Assembly (NCBI GenBank): GCA_020746105.1
Contig: CM036620.1
Location: 3,587,803-3,651,802, forward strand
Reading direction: 5' to 3'
Source of the DNA: Trogon surrucura
Lineage: Eukaryota; Chordata; Aves; Trogoniformes; Trogonidae
Length of the DNA: 64,000 nt
Of this stretch, positions 22,017-33,300 are shown piece by piece. The position numbers were made by a program, and so were the translations under genes. Below the pieces are notes generated by a model that made no database searches, was not told the DNA's origin, and saw only the letters and a program-made list of their open reading frames with translations. Each line of letters opens with the position of its first letter. The stretch's first letter is position 1.

Positions 22017-24865
22017 GGCTGCACCGAGCCAGCACCGGCACAACGACCGCCCGCCCCGCCCGGCACACGTGAGCTCTCAGCCGGGCGCCGCCATATCGGC
22101 CCGCCCCAACCTCCGACCGGCGCCGCCGAAGGACAAACTTGTGCGAGAGGCGGTTTCTCCGTCCGGCGCGGAGGGAAAGCGGCTCCTTTCTGGCACCTCT
22201 TCCCGCTCACTGACAGAATTCAACAAGAGTCATGTAAAGGGAACAGCAGATCACTATATTAGTTTTCTGATTCGATTGATTGACTGAGTTCTCCTCCTCC
22301 CTTACATCATATACTCCCAGCACAATGACCCTGCACTCACCACAAAAGTCAGCTTTTAAACCTTAAGTACTGACAGCTGTGGAGCAGCACTGATGAGAAA
22401 TGGAATCCAGCCCTTAACAGTATAGACTCATGACAGGTGCCACTAATACACATTACTGACAAGCTGCCATAGAATTATTTTTTTTAAAAAAACCTTTTTT
22501 TTCTTTCTATACTAAGCTCCTAGAAATACGTGTAGCTGTTCTGTGCATTATAGAGAACAAGCTTAGGTTTCTTTCCTTATTTTTTTTTTAACTCTCTTTA
22601 AGTATGGAAGAAATATCTGTTAAGATTATTGTAAAAACTTTATCTATGATAATTTTTTAACAGTGGTACTTTTTGTGTATAGTTGATGCATGGGTTAAGT
22701 ATGCTGTAAAAAACCCTAAACTAAATGCTCCAGATTCAAGCAATGTTTTGTGTTCATACAGTAAATCAGGAAATTAGGTCTGATTAGTAAGTACAGCAAA
22801 GAAGGAAATGTGTTACCAAGGTCACCCTTACATGTTTTTCTGCAAGTTGCTTATTACACAGTTCTTGGATGAATTAAGCAGCATTTGGGTTCCAATGTTC
22901 ATGGGTGGAGTAAAATTTCATTTGATTGCAGCTTGGGAATTTGGAGATGAGCAGCTAGTAGTCCACTTTTGCCCAGTCCTAGATTGCTCGCTGTTTTACT
23001 GGGGTACCTAGGTCAGTGGTTATCCATGTAATGAAGGCTTGTCCTGGTGCTTTTGCTATATGGCTGCTTTCAGAAGGATCCGTCCTTAGACGAGTTTGGT
23101 AAAAAACACTTCTGTGTAGGACTGGAAAAGAAAAATACAAATTCCCTTGTGACAGTCAGCCCCCATCTTCTCTCCCATCAAGAGCTGCAGAGTTTGAGTA
23201 CAGTTCTCAGAATGTTTGGAGGTTTTGCTTAAATCTTTACAGTGTATTTGACGGCTAGCATCTCATTTAAATTCTATGTAAATGCCTGCCTTCCAGTTCT
23301 TCAGGGAATTTGTCTTCCTGGATTGAATTCTTGCATTTTTGTAACTGAGAAGAGGATCAGTGCTGCTTTTCTTCAAGAAAAATAAGCAAGTCTCAAAGCC
23401 CAACACAAATATTTATTTCTCGGTTATGTTACAGACTCATAAATTATTTGCAGACTGAGACATAGTAACTCTGTGCTGTTGTTCAACACAGTAGGGTCAT
23501 GTTAGAGTAACAGCCCAGATAAATGTGCTGTCATTTGCAGCTCTAGTGGGGGAATAACAATCTCGTGGATTCTGCAGCTCCAAAGCAATCTAGGTGGCAC
23601 TAGAGGATTGTCGCTCTCAGCTTTCCCTGCAGCACCAGTGTATCACTGTATTTAAATCAGGGAGTCAGGTTTTTTGCAAATCGGTTTTTGAAGGTCAAAT
23701 CCAATATGTCCCAAAGAGTAACCAAATCGCAAAGAAGACTTGTTTGAATAGACAAACTGGTTTTCTAAACATTATTTAAATACCCCAGAAGTACTGTCTT
23801 TGAATAAATATAGTGTCTTACCTATAGTCTTTTAATGTCCACTTTTAAGTGGAAAAAACTCTAATTCTTCCTTCTCAAACTACACTTCATAGTTGAGTTT
23901 TGAGTCTTTGATTTACCAAAACAGTGAGAGAAACTAACCAATAGCAGTGTAAAGAGCACTGAAGTGACAGGTTTCTAAGTTGTAGTCGAGCAATTGCAAA
24001 TCCTTTCTTTTTTTCAGTGCATTTCCATGCTTCTCAAGTACCTTCAGCACTGCAGCAAGGGCTGGAAAAGCTGGCCAGCTTCCATCCTGAGTGCTGTGTC
24101 TGGTAATGCAGCCTCACCATGACTTGCTTTGACTATCACAGCACTCCTAGCTTCAGAACACCAGGACTTTGAAGATAAAAATGTCTTTCAGAGAAATTTC
24201 AGTGAGCTTAGTACCTGAATGCGGTAATACTTAGAGCTGTGTCAGTGCATGGCGGGAGTCTCTTTGCCTCCTTTAACATTTTGTGTTTCTTTGAATTGGG
24301 TATCTTACTGCATGAAGGAGGGAAAAAAAATAAGGAGTTTTAGTTGATTTTCCATCACTTTCATGTAACATTAGAATAATTTGTTTCAGTTCTCTTTATT
24401 CTCTTGCTCCTCTAAATTTAGCCTCGCACAGATATTTTTTGGGGGACAGACACCTTGCGTATGAATGACTAGCTCCTGACATATCTGCCTTTAAGGCACG
24501 TTTTTCGTCGGTGAGGTAGAGCTGTGATCTGCAGATTGCAATTTCAAGAGTCATTTAGGTGATTTTTGGATTTTTAAACTCTGATCCTGCACTGAGTCAC
24601 AGGGCCTTGAAGCAGCTCAGAGAGGCAGAGCTGATCCTAAAACTATAAACCAGTTCAACCTCAATCTGTCATAGTTTCTGCAAATGCATCACAGTATCTC
24701 TGTCCCAGTATTTCAGGAGGCTTTGCCTGTAAGTATAAGAAGTTATTTAGGGAGAGCTTCTTACTTCACTGTGCAGGAGGAAGTGGTATAATTATAGATT
24801 TGGCTTTTTCTTGTGAGTTCTTATTGAACTGGAATATAACACACAGAGTGCTGCAGAAAAAAAAC

Positions 24866-24871
24866 TTTATT
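24866..24871 (-). terminator. JCHAIN: Candidate JCHAIN polyadenylation signal
   Basis: AATAAA on the minus strand; another is at 24926-24921. No AATAAA or ATTAAA was found between these and the stop at 26034, which implies a 3' UTR of about 1.1 kb. Confidence 0.4.
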
Positions 24872-24920
24872 TAATGTTTCACTAGCAAAGCTACAATTAT
24901 GGGAATAAGGTTTTTGCTGG

Positions 24921-24926
24921 TTTATT
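24921..24926 (-). terminator. JCHAIN: Candidate JCHAIN polyadenylation signal (first after stop)
   Basis: First AATAAA on the minus strand after the stop codon, about 1.1 kb downstream. Confidence 0.4.
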
Positions 24927-26033
24927 ATTCCAATTAGGTATGAAGCCAAATAAAGAATTTTGAGAAGATCCTAATGCTTTACAGTCAACTTGTGACAACA
25001 GTGAGAAATGTCAGCCAGCCCAAAAGTAATGCTGGACAGCTTGTGCACTTGTACACATGTTTATAGGAGCAATACACAGTGTAATGCATTTAAATGTAGG
25101 GTGCAATACATCATCAGGTCCTTCTTTTGGTGAGTGTCTCTCATATGAAGAAAAAGTATACAAGTTTGAAAAAAAAGGAAGAATCCTTAACTAGGGCCCT
25201 GCTCTAGCAATCAGGAGATTTAAATGCAAAATGAGGAACAAGAAAAGAATTTTAAGCCAACTTGATTTTTGTTTTCAGCAACTGAAGTGGGAGCAGGGGT
25301 GGAAGAAGGCAGCAATGTCAGTAAATAAGCATGGGCAGTGAAATATCTAACATGTCCTAGAAGAGTTTACTTCCTGGCGACTTGCAAAACACTTCAAGGT
25401 AATAACATCTTTTGATTTTCTCTAAACTTATGTGAAGACTCTAAGCTTGCATTTGTCAAAGTGCTAGAAGGGACTAGAATGCCTAATTGTAAATAACTTG
25501 AACATCTCAATTCTTGGTCTCATCCCTCATCTTTTCTGTCAGATGTGATTGTACAATGGCCTTCTAGTAATGGCACAAATTCTGCTAATGTCAGCAAAGG
25601 GTCTGTATAAAGGTTGTGCAGAGGTGCTTCAGATTGCTCAGGGAGGGAAATACGTGCACACTCCTGCTGATATCTGGGCTAGCCTTGCTCAGATGAAGAC
25701 CGATGGAAGACCGTCAAAAAGACGGGTTCCCCAGTGTTGTAACCAGGTGTAGTTCCCTTAGCTTCAAGGGAGTCACTGATCTGCATCTGCTGAGGATCTG
25801 GTCAGTATGGTGATAATGTCTGAGACAAATAGTAATAGCATTGCACGTACGTGCCAGGGATAAGAGAACAGAGATGGCACTAGTCTGATGTCAAAAATAA
25901 TACGAAGAGGCAAGTTGGCGTTACTGTGGGGGCTGATATTTTAGACACTGTTGTCCAGGTACTACGGCGCTACAGGTGTATTTTTGATAGGCACACTAAG
26001 TGCGACAAGGCGTTAGGACAGCGGTGGGTTGAG

Positions 26034-26235
26034 CTAATCGGCGAAGCAGGATTCGGGCGTCAGAACCGCTGGAACTTGTTTTATCTCCCCATGGTAGCGG
26101 AATGGGAAGGTCGTGGTGTAGCACGTGTCCCTGTTGTAGGTGTAGCAGGTTTCGGGTTCATTGCAGGAGGTGCTTTGCTGAACCTGGTATATTTTGCCAC
26201 CCAGCTCAATTTCTACAGGATTGCATTTTTGGCAG
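26034..26235 (-). CDS. JCHAIN: JCHAIN exon 4 (terminal)
   Basis: 202 nt including TAG, acceptor atctcttccag. Encodes CQKCNPVEIELGGKIYQVQQ and the C-terminal hairpin; holds six of the eight cysteines. Confidence 0.97.
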
Positions 26236-29200
26236 CTGGAAGAGATGGAGAAGAGAACAAGCGTTAAGAGTCGTGCTGAAAAGATGCCCCTGGTGAAACC
26301 CAAATATTCCTTGCTGATCTGCTGATGGAGCCAGGAGAGTACTGTGGTCTTTCTAGGTTTTACCCAGGCACTCCCAGGCAAGATGCTTTTAGTATGGTCA
26401 AACTGCTATGGGCAAGACTGGTTCCTAAAAGGAAGGGTTAAACGGGCAGTGTGTAATTGGCTGGTAGTTAAGACATCTGAAATGAACAGTAGTCAGAGTG
26501 AAACATCCCCTGTAAATGCAAGACATTTTTATGTGAAGATAATTTCTTGGCATGCAACAGAATGTGAACGCTAGGCTCCATGGGGAACACTCCACTCTGT
26601 GACTCCCTCACCCTCCCTACTAGCTCTCAGGCAACACTTGTGAGCTGCTGTAGGCAGTGCTGCAGGGGAGATTAAGTCTTAGAAAATTAACTAAGTAAAA
26701 AAAATTACTTACAGTTGACTTATGCGGTAGACGAAAGTGGTTCTGAGTGGGGACAAGGGGTCAGAGATGTTCTCTCGAGCCCTCAGGGGAACTCTGCAAA
26801 GGAAGGAAGAGAATTGCTCTCATGAAAACTTACTAAGCAGGGAACTAGTCAGCTGTCAATAATTCTCAACTTTCATTTTGTTCTGCAGGGTATTTCCCTT
26901 CCAGCCCTTCTCCATAGCAAAACCCAGGAACAAAACATCTTGGCCATTCTGCGCCCTTAAAGGCAACAACCCTCCCCGAGATGGCTGCAGCAACTTCCGA
27001 AAGTGCCGCTTTTGCTGATATTATTATTTTTTATTATTATTATTATTGTTTTAATTCTGAGCTGGCAGATGTGACACTTGCAGGACAGATGTTTTGTGCT
27101 TGCCCATGTTTCCAAGAGACACACACAGTTCTGTAAGGTTTGGTTTCAGAGCAGATCAGCTGTAGAAATGTTACACTCAACCAGCCTATTTTGTACAGTT
27201 ATTACTGGACCACTTCAAAAAATGGAGATGCTTTTTGTGTTTGAAAGGACAAAGACCAAGTACATTCATGTGAGCTAGAAAAACACTAAGCAAAAGGAAA
27301 TAGCCCAGGATACTGTACAAAGCAGCCCTCAGGAAAAAACAGTTCTCTTCATCAATGCCAGGACATGAGAAAGAAAGCAAAGAAAAGGGAACTCCTGTAA
27401 CACTTCGTCTCCTGCTCACCATCTCTATGTATTACTTGTCTGCTACTTACAGGATGCGTATGTTTCTCTCCAGGATTTCTTCATCAGGATTTTCTTTGGA
27501 GGGGACAAACTTGGAGGTCACTGTTACACACTGACACTTGTCATTGACCAGCACATTTTCCTCGTTCTCAGACTCCCATGGATAACCTACAGGCACAGAA
27601 TATGCAATCCCAGGATCAAACCTGCTCTACCAGGAAGCCAAGTGATGAGAAAACTAGAAATGCACTGTTATGGCATCTGGATTGATTGAAGTTCAGGTTG
27701 GAACAGGTACAAATGAGCCTCTTGGCAAAGATGACTTCAGCTGTCTTCCCTGCTCCATCTGCACTGTGTTTCTGCACGTTGAGGTGATGGAACTGGGAAG
27801 AAGACGATGAATCCAGACACTGTGTGGGAGGGCAGAGACAGACATGCAGTGGTTTCTGATCACATGGGAAGTCCCCTTGCAAGCCTTGAGCTATACCTGG
27901 CAGCCGAAGTGTTGCTTTTGCCCTGAGAGCGGAGGTTACCCCATTCCTCTGTCATGCACCAGGACTATTCTATCAGTCCAAACCCTAGTTTGGATCTGGC
28001 CTTTAAACAAATGTCTCTGATCTTGCCAATGTGGCAGATGTGTCAGTTTTCATTGCAGATTCCTTGTGTGTTTTCTGTCATGCAGGTCCCTGGGAAAACA
28101 GATGCCAAAGAAGCACCACAGGACCCAGCGAGAAGGCAGCCTGCTGACCTAGCGGTGAAAGGCAAGTGGCACTTAAGGTACTTATGGTTTGCGTAAAAAA
28201 CTCCAGTCTTGATATTCTTACTCAAACAGGGAAAAACCATCCTGTCTCCTGCACTTGTAATATGCTATTCAATATGAAACTCAGTCATAACGGGGTGGAA
28301 CTTCCCATCTGTCACCCAGAGGCTTTTTGCATGTTCCTAATGGCATGCAGTGCTGTTTCACGGTGCAAGTAAGTGGATTTGAAATAGCTTGTTCTTTGCT
28401 AGTTGGTTTTCCCCAACCCGGAGCCTCTTGCTTCTTCACCCATAGCAAACTAACACATGGAGAAGGTCATTATTGGGAGGTTCATGGTGCTTGTCGTTGT
28501 ACCCCTTATTCCAACTTCTGTTGGTCTGCATACTTCTTCTCTGCCAACTCAACATGAACATTTCCCTCTGAAGTAGAATCTCACTACAAAAGCCTCTTTA
28601 GTCCCTGCCTCCTTGAGTCTTGGCTTTTCTTTTTTCTTCTAGAAAGTACCTAGCTTCTTGTCATTCACATACACCTTCCTCTGGTGTCTGTCACTATTCT
28701 ATGCAATATTGTGTGCAATTTCTTCTAAGCCCCTAATCCAAAGCCAGTATTCAAGTCAGATCCTATTAGCTTTGGGACTTGTCCCAAAACCTTTGAAGAA
28801 GGCTTTAATTAATCTTCCAAAATTATCTTAAGATACTCTTTTATGAATATGCAGGGTTTTTTGAATGCACTCCAAAAGTATTGTCCTGATTTAATTCCTT
28901 GTGCAATACACTTGACTTTAATAAGCATAAAAATTACAGATATTCCAATTTCTTTTTCTTTAAAGTAAAATTACAAAGGTTAGAAAAAGGATAGTTTTAT
29001 CAGCTATACTTCCATGTATCACCCAGTAAATTGTCTTGGGGGTGAAGGTAGTTAAATGCAAAATTACCTAATGCCCTTCTAAGTGTCTACAGGTTCGATT
29101 TTCTGGTGCATGATTTACTTCCTCCTCAACACTCAGGCAGATATTTTTTTGACAAAATTTTTCATTTTCCAAGACTGGATTGTCTTGTAATACACTGTGA

Positions 29201-30266
29201 AGTCAAACACAATCCAGCTGCAGCATAGTGAAGACTGAAACGCATTCTAAAAATGCCTGTTCAAACCGTGCCGCAGGTCCAAGTGGCTACTTAATTGAAG
29301 TAGGAAGAGGCTCAATTACCTCCAAAATACATTAATTTCAACATAAATAGTACAGACAGCACTCCTAAGGCCCCTTCCAACCCCAACCATTCTACCATGC
29401 TATATATATAGCTCTTAAGTCATATGTGAATTAGCAAAAGCAGACTGGGCTAAATGTTGAACCAACATTGTGTTTATCAACATTTTCTGCCTTTTCAGCT
29501 AATAGATTATACACTGTTCATCGGAAACGGTACTTCCAAAGACCTGCCTGGGTAGGCAAGAAGATGCCCTTTCCCAAAAGTTGGAGGAAATGCCGGGATG
29601 CTGTCGACCATGCTGTTGGGACAGTTAGTCTCGAGCACTGATTTAATCCTGCGGACCAGATTCCACCACGTGAATGAGGATTGCTTTAGACTGTTGTGTA
29701 GAGATCTGACGTTAGGACAGTCAGTGTCTATGACCTGTGAACCACGTGTCTGATCTCAGTCTAAATCAAGACTCTCCAAGAAATTCAGTGAAATTACACT
29801 ACAAACTACAGCTTAATCAGAAATAAGTTGACAGTAACCATATGACAGGATCACCAGGAAGACTTCAGAAGCCACTAAATCTAGCAGGTAAGAGTCTTAC
29901 AAGCTTCCTAACACTGCAGAAAAGCAAGCACGCCTGTTTGCAGTTTGTTGCTTCAGAAACCCAATCACAAAATCATGATGTCTTACATTTGCAGCTAGTC
30001 ATCGCTTGTTTAACCTCAAAGCAGGAATTAAAAACACACAGCTCTGTGATGCAGAAAGACGTTGAGATGTCCAAGTACCACTGAAGCATGGCTGCTTGAG
30101 CCAGCTTTGAGGTTTGATTTTTGACTGTTAGAATTATTAATGCTGATAACGCAAAATCCATCACCGATATCTTAAGCACTGTTTTCTTCATTTCTCACCT
30201 ACCTGCCACAAGGACAAACCCCAAGGAGACGGCCAAGGCCACGCACAGCAACAAAGAGTTCTTCAT
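26034..30266 (-). CDS. JCHAIN: JCHAIN, immunoglobulin J chain (complete, four exons)
   Basis: Secreted plasma-cell protein that bridges IgM and IgA monomers into polymers and lets them bind the polymeric Ig receptor. Exons 30266-30203, 27586-27451, 26793-26713 and 26235-26034 join in phases 1, 2, 2 to a TAG, giving 160 residues (human 159). Residues 1-21 form a signal peptide (MKNSLLLCVALAVSLGFVLV). Eight cysteines at 39, 41, 95, 98, 118, 124, 132 and 157 match the family's eight, which make intrachain disulfides and links to IgM/IgA tailpieces. The conserved N-glycosylation site is Asn75 in ENISDP. The C-terminal hairpin reads ETCYTYNRDTCYTTTFPF and ends LTPESCFAD. The gene is divergent from UTP3, as in mammals. 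Confidence 0.97.
26713..26793 (-). CDS. JCHAIN: JCHAIN exon 3
   Basis: 81 nt, acceptor ctttgcag, donor CT|GTAAGT. Encodes VPLRARENISDPLSPLRTTF and VYRIS, with the N-glycosylation site. The Asp usually found before Leu-Cys is Gln here. Confidence 0.95.
27018..27048. repeat. ATT/TTA microsatellite
   Basis: Imperfect (ATT)n run of about 30 bases, in JCHAIN intron 2. Confidence 0.85.
27451..27586 (-). CDS. JCHAIN: JCHAIN exon 2
   Basis: 136 nt, acceptor tgcctgtag, donor CCT|GTAAGT. Encodes the mature N-terminus with VLVNDKCQCVTVTSKFVPSK and LERNIRI, including Cys39 and Cys41. Confidence 0.95.
27587..30202 (-). other. JCHAIN intron 1
   Basis: 2.6 kb. It contains one CR1 3'-end fragment near 29361-29410. 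No further exon was seen. Confidence 0.8.
29361..29410 (+). mobile_element. CR1 LINE fragment, extreme 3' end
   Basis: The stretch taaggccccttccaacccc followed by aaccattctaccatgc resembles the last bases of avian CR1 elements, which end in AAACCATTCTATGATTCTATG. Only about 45 bases remain, running into a short TA run. Orientation is plus, antisense to JCHAIN. Confidence 0.7.
30203..30266 (-). CDS. JCHAIN: JCHAIN exon 1 (signal peptide)
   Basis: 21 codons plus 1 nt from ATG at 30266; codes for nearly the whole signal peptide. Donor CAG|GTAGGT. A 2.6-kb intron follows. Confidence 0.94.
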
Positions 30267-30313
30267 CTTGCCTTCCCTTCTTTTGAAGAAGATGAATGGA
30301 GAGCCTGCGTCTG

Positions 30314-30360
30314 CCTATAAGGGCGTGTGCAAATGATACAGCTATTTGTTTCCTAAAATA
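30314..30360 (-). promoter_or_regulatory. JCHAIN: Putative JCHAIN core promoter (TATA-like, octamer-like, AT-rich element)
   Basis: Reading the minus strand toward the ATG at 30266: an AT-rich TATTTTAGGA element (30360-30351), then ATTTGCAC at 30334-30327 (one mismatch from the immunoglobulin octamer ATTTGCAT), then CCTTATAGG at 30321-30313, a TATA-like box about 50 nt before the ATG. Octamer and MEF2-type sites are known in B-cell promoters, including the mammalian J chain promoter for MEF2. Factor binding here is inference. Confidence 0.5.
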
Positions 30361-33300
30361 AACAGCCCAGCCGGCTAGCGCTGACACTGTGGCAGATGTG
30401 GTTGGGGACTGAAACTGGGCATGTTTAATTCACAGAGACCTCTGGCTTTCAAAGGTACAGGGGGGCAGGGGGTTACGCTACTACTGTGCATTTTTATCCT
30501 GCTCATCACCAACACGCAATTAGCTGCTGAGTGCAAGGAAGTGCAAAACCACCCTGGTCCTTAGGGGTCTTCTTGCCACTGTCCCACTTGAGGCCGAGGG
30601 GTATAAGGTAAGAATGTGTCCAGATAAACAAGGGGCCACAGCTCTGGCTCCTAGTTTTGAGAAATCAGACTTAAAAACCACTCGACTCATATTATAAAAT
30701 CTCTTCAGATTTCAAGATCAGGATCCTGCTTTGCATCAGGTTCTGTGCAAACGTATATTAAGGGCTTGACCTGCCCCTTGCAGTCAAAGTGGACAAGGTG
30801 AGAGAAGGGACGGGTAAAAGAAATAAAAGTAACACCAGGTCTGTAGCAAAGCTGAACTCTTCCTCCAGTTCTGCCCACTTCATCAAGGAGTTTCTTTCCT
30901 TCTGAATGGGAAAAAGGGACTCCATGGGATTTGTGGTTTATGAAAGGTTCTGAGTCAGGTCCCAGGCAAACTCTCTGCAGTATTGGGCAAGGAGACTTTT
31001 CCTGAAGGAGGAGAGTACTGGAGAGGGCCTGGGATTTTTCTGGACCAGATTTGGGATCACTTGTGTAACTCTGAAAAGAAAACATCGCAATGTAGGCTGC
31101 AATGGCCAGAGCGGTCTCTGTAGTGTATGTATATGTCTTGCCCAGAGAAGGCGGCTTTTTAAGGGAAGCAAGTCCTAGCAAGGGTCTCCAAACACCTGCA
31201 TCGGGGGACGAAAGTGGAGGCAGAGCAAAGGAAGATGCTGGCAGGCCCATTCTTAGGCAGGGTTATCGCATCAGTGGTTACTGAATTTCTGCTACCCGCA
31301 ATGTGTGTTTCTCTCAGTTAACATTAGCAGCACATGGTAAATTTCCCTGTTCCCCAGCTTTTCCTTTTGCAGCAGAGCAGCAGTCCTATAACCAGATCTC
31401 TTCACACAGCCTGTGCCACTCGTGGCTCACCCAGCATTGGTTGCCCTCACCAGGCTCTGCCAGGCAATGCTGCCAGGCATTCTAGTTCCTGAAAAGAGCT
31501 GCCTGTCACCTTACAGTCTGTCTTGCCTTCTTTCAGCCCTTGCTGGCTGGGTCCCTAACCCTAGAGCTCTTCAGAAACCCTGGAATCTGTGTCCTGAGCT
31601 TGTTCTGCTAGTACAAACACCTCATCTGGCAGGTGCATGGTGCAATGGGCTTTTGTGTTGCATCAGCAGCAAGGTTTCCCCCAGGAGATAGTGGGGGAGG
31701 ATGGGTGCACATCCAACTCCTAGCAGGGCATCAGGTGCGTCGTACATATGCTGTAATTCCTCTTCAAAACCTTGTTGTCTCACCATCTTTGGGTGGGCAA
31801 CAATGATTTTTGTTTCCCTTCCCACTCCCCAGAAAGTATTGCCAACAGCCTGTTCTGTAGAGCTCTCTTCTGAAGCGGCAGCAAGGTACTCCCTGTGCCC
31901 CATCTTTCACAGAAGGTTAAAAATAAACCTGGCTAACCACGGGGTTATCTAAAGCACTACTTGTTTCAGTCACCTTTTTGTAACACAAGAGGGGATTTTT
32001 TAGAAATATACAAGAAGGGGAGATGCAGGCATCAGAATAAAGCACACTAAAAAGAGGCTGGTTCTCGTCTGTTTTGCGAAACTGCGCTAATCCAAGTACA
32101 GAGGTGGTAACATCCAAGCAGAGACATCCATGAGTATTTTAAAATCTGAACGGAGAAACTGAGCAGAATTATTTTCTGTGTGATTCTGTTGATTTTGGTG
32201 GCTTTCCCTGGCTGCTTGTGCTCAGCACATCTGAATTTCAGTTGCTAAATCTACACGTGTGCATAGAGTCCCTTCAGTCTGTATACGGTGGCAAGAGCTA
32301 TTTTTAGTCTCATTCAACCACCTGCATGTTTCTGAGGATTTCTATGTAGATTGCAAGCTCTCTAGAGGAGATTTATTTTATGGACAGTTACTTTTACGAG
32401 CTATCTCCTTTTCACTGTGTGACATTTTGAATTACCAGAAAATTACCTGGGGAAGCAGGCATTAAAGAACAGTGCAGTTTGGCAAGGGCTAGCAAACTGT
32501 TATGTCAAGCTTAAATTCTGGGCTGAGTGGGGAGCTAGACTCCCAGCCTCACTTTGAGGCAGAGGCTAGTGGAGAAATAATTGAGAATTTGGAAAGAAAT
32601 GAGAACCAGCCTTGTCTCCTTTCACATGCTGAAGTAGGATATTTCAAGTAAGAAGCTGAGTGGGTGCCTGGATGAAGTGAGGCAAAATAGCCGTGTCTGT
32701 GTGTGTCCTGTCTACGCTGGGTGAGGAGTGGAGAGGAGGAGAGCTGTACCAGGGCACGGGATATTTCCACATAACACACCATTGTCCTATGGCTTTCTTT
32801 TCTCCTTGTTTCTCAATCGGAAGCAAAGAAATTGGTGGATTAAAAGACCCCTGCAGTGGTCACCAATTACTGTGTCGGTAGTGGTGATTCCACTGATGCT
32901 CACAGCAAACCGTGGTGGTTTGGCTGGAGCAGTTCCTGACAACTGGGTTAACTCCAGCCTCACCAGAAGTGGCTGATGTTTTCAGCAAGGCCTGCAGGAG
33001 GATCAAATGTCTGGAGATGCTTTCTCTTTTCTACTCTTAGCAGTTAACCTTGGATTAAGAGACAACACGTCAATTCCATTAAATCCATGAGACACCATGT
33101 GAAAGTTGGTCTATTAAGGCTCCAGATTTTGAAAGCATAGGCTTTATTTTTAAAGTCTAAGGCACTATATTGTGAGGGCAGTTAAATGGAAAGTGTCAGC
33201 GTCTGGGACACGTTGAAGGTCTGGGTTTCTCTAAGTCACACTTGCAAAAGTTGTCTGGAATTTTGACCACACAGAAATTAGCTACAGACTTCTCTGGGTG

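Larger units (their letters stand above)
21540..22190. promoter_or_regulatory. SDAD1: CpG-rich promoter of SDAD1 with YY1-like motif
   Basis: CpG-dense region over exons 1-3 and about 170 nt upstream. GCCGCCATAT at 22087-22096, about 70 nt upstream of the ATG, resembles a YY1 site (core CCGCCAT), common in housekeeping and ribosome-biogenesis promoters. No TATA box was seen. Confidence 0.65.
22191..26033. other. Intergenic region between SDAD1 5' end and JCHAIN stop
   Basis: AT-rich DNA without a recognised gene. The right part probably holds about 1.1 kb of JCHAIN 3' UTR. Short open frames at 22808-23011 and 23047-23232 (plus) have no splice context or family resemblance and look accidental. 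In mammals the enamel gene ENAM lies on this side of JCHAIN; I could not see a remnant by eye. Confidence 0.6.

Noticed and set aside
21466..22068. 200-codon minus-strand frame across SDAD1 exons 1-3
   Set aside because: Reads through two small GC-rich introns; it contains exon 2 and 3 coding sequence in frame, but the real protein is the spliced product.
22808..23232. Two short plus-strand frames in the SDAD1-JCHAIN gap as ENAM or chemokine remnants
   Set aside because: Different frames, no splice sites, and no residues resembling enamelin or CXCL chemokines.
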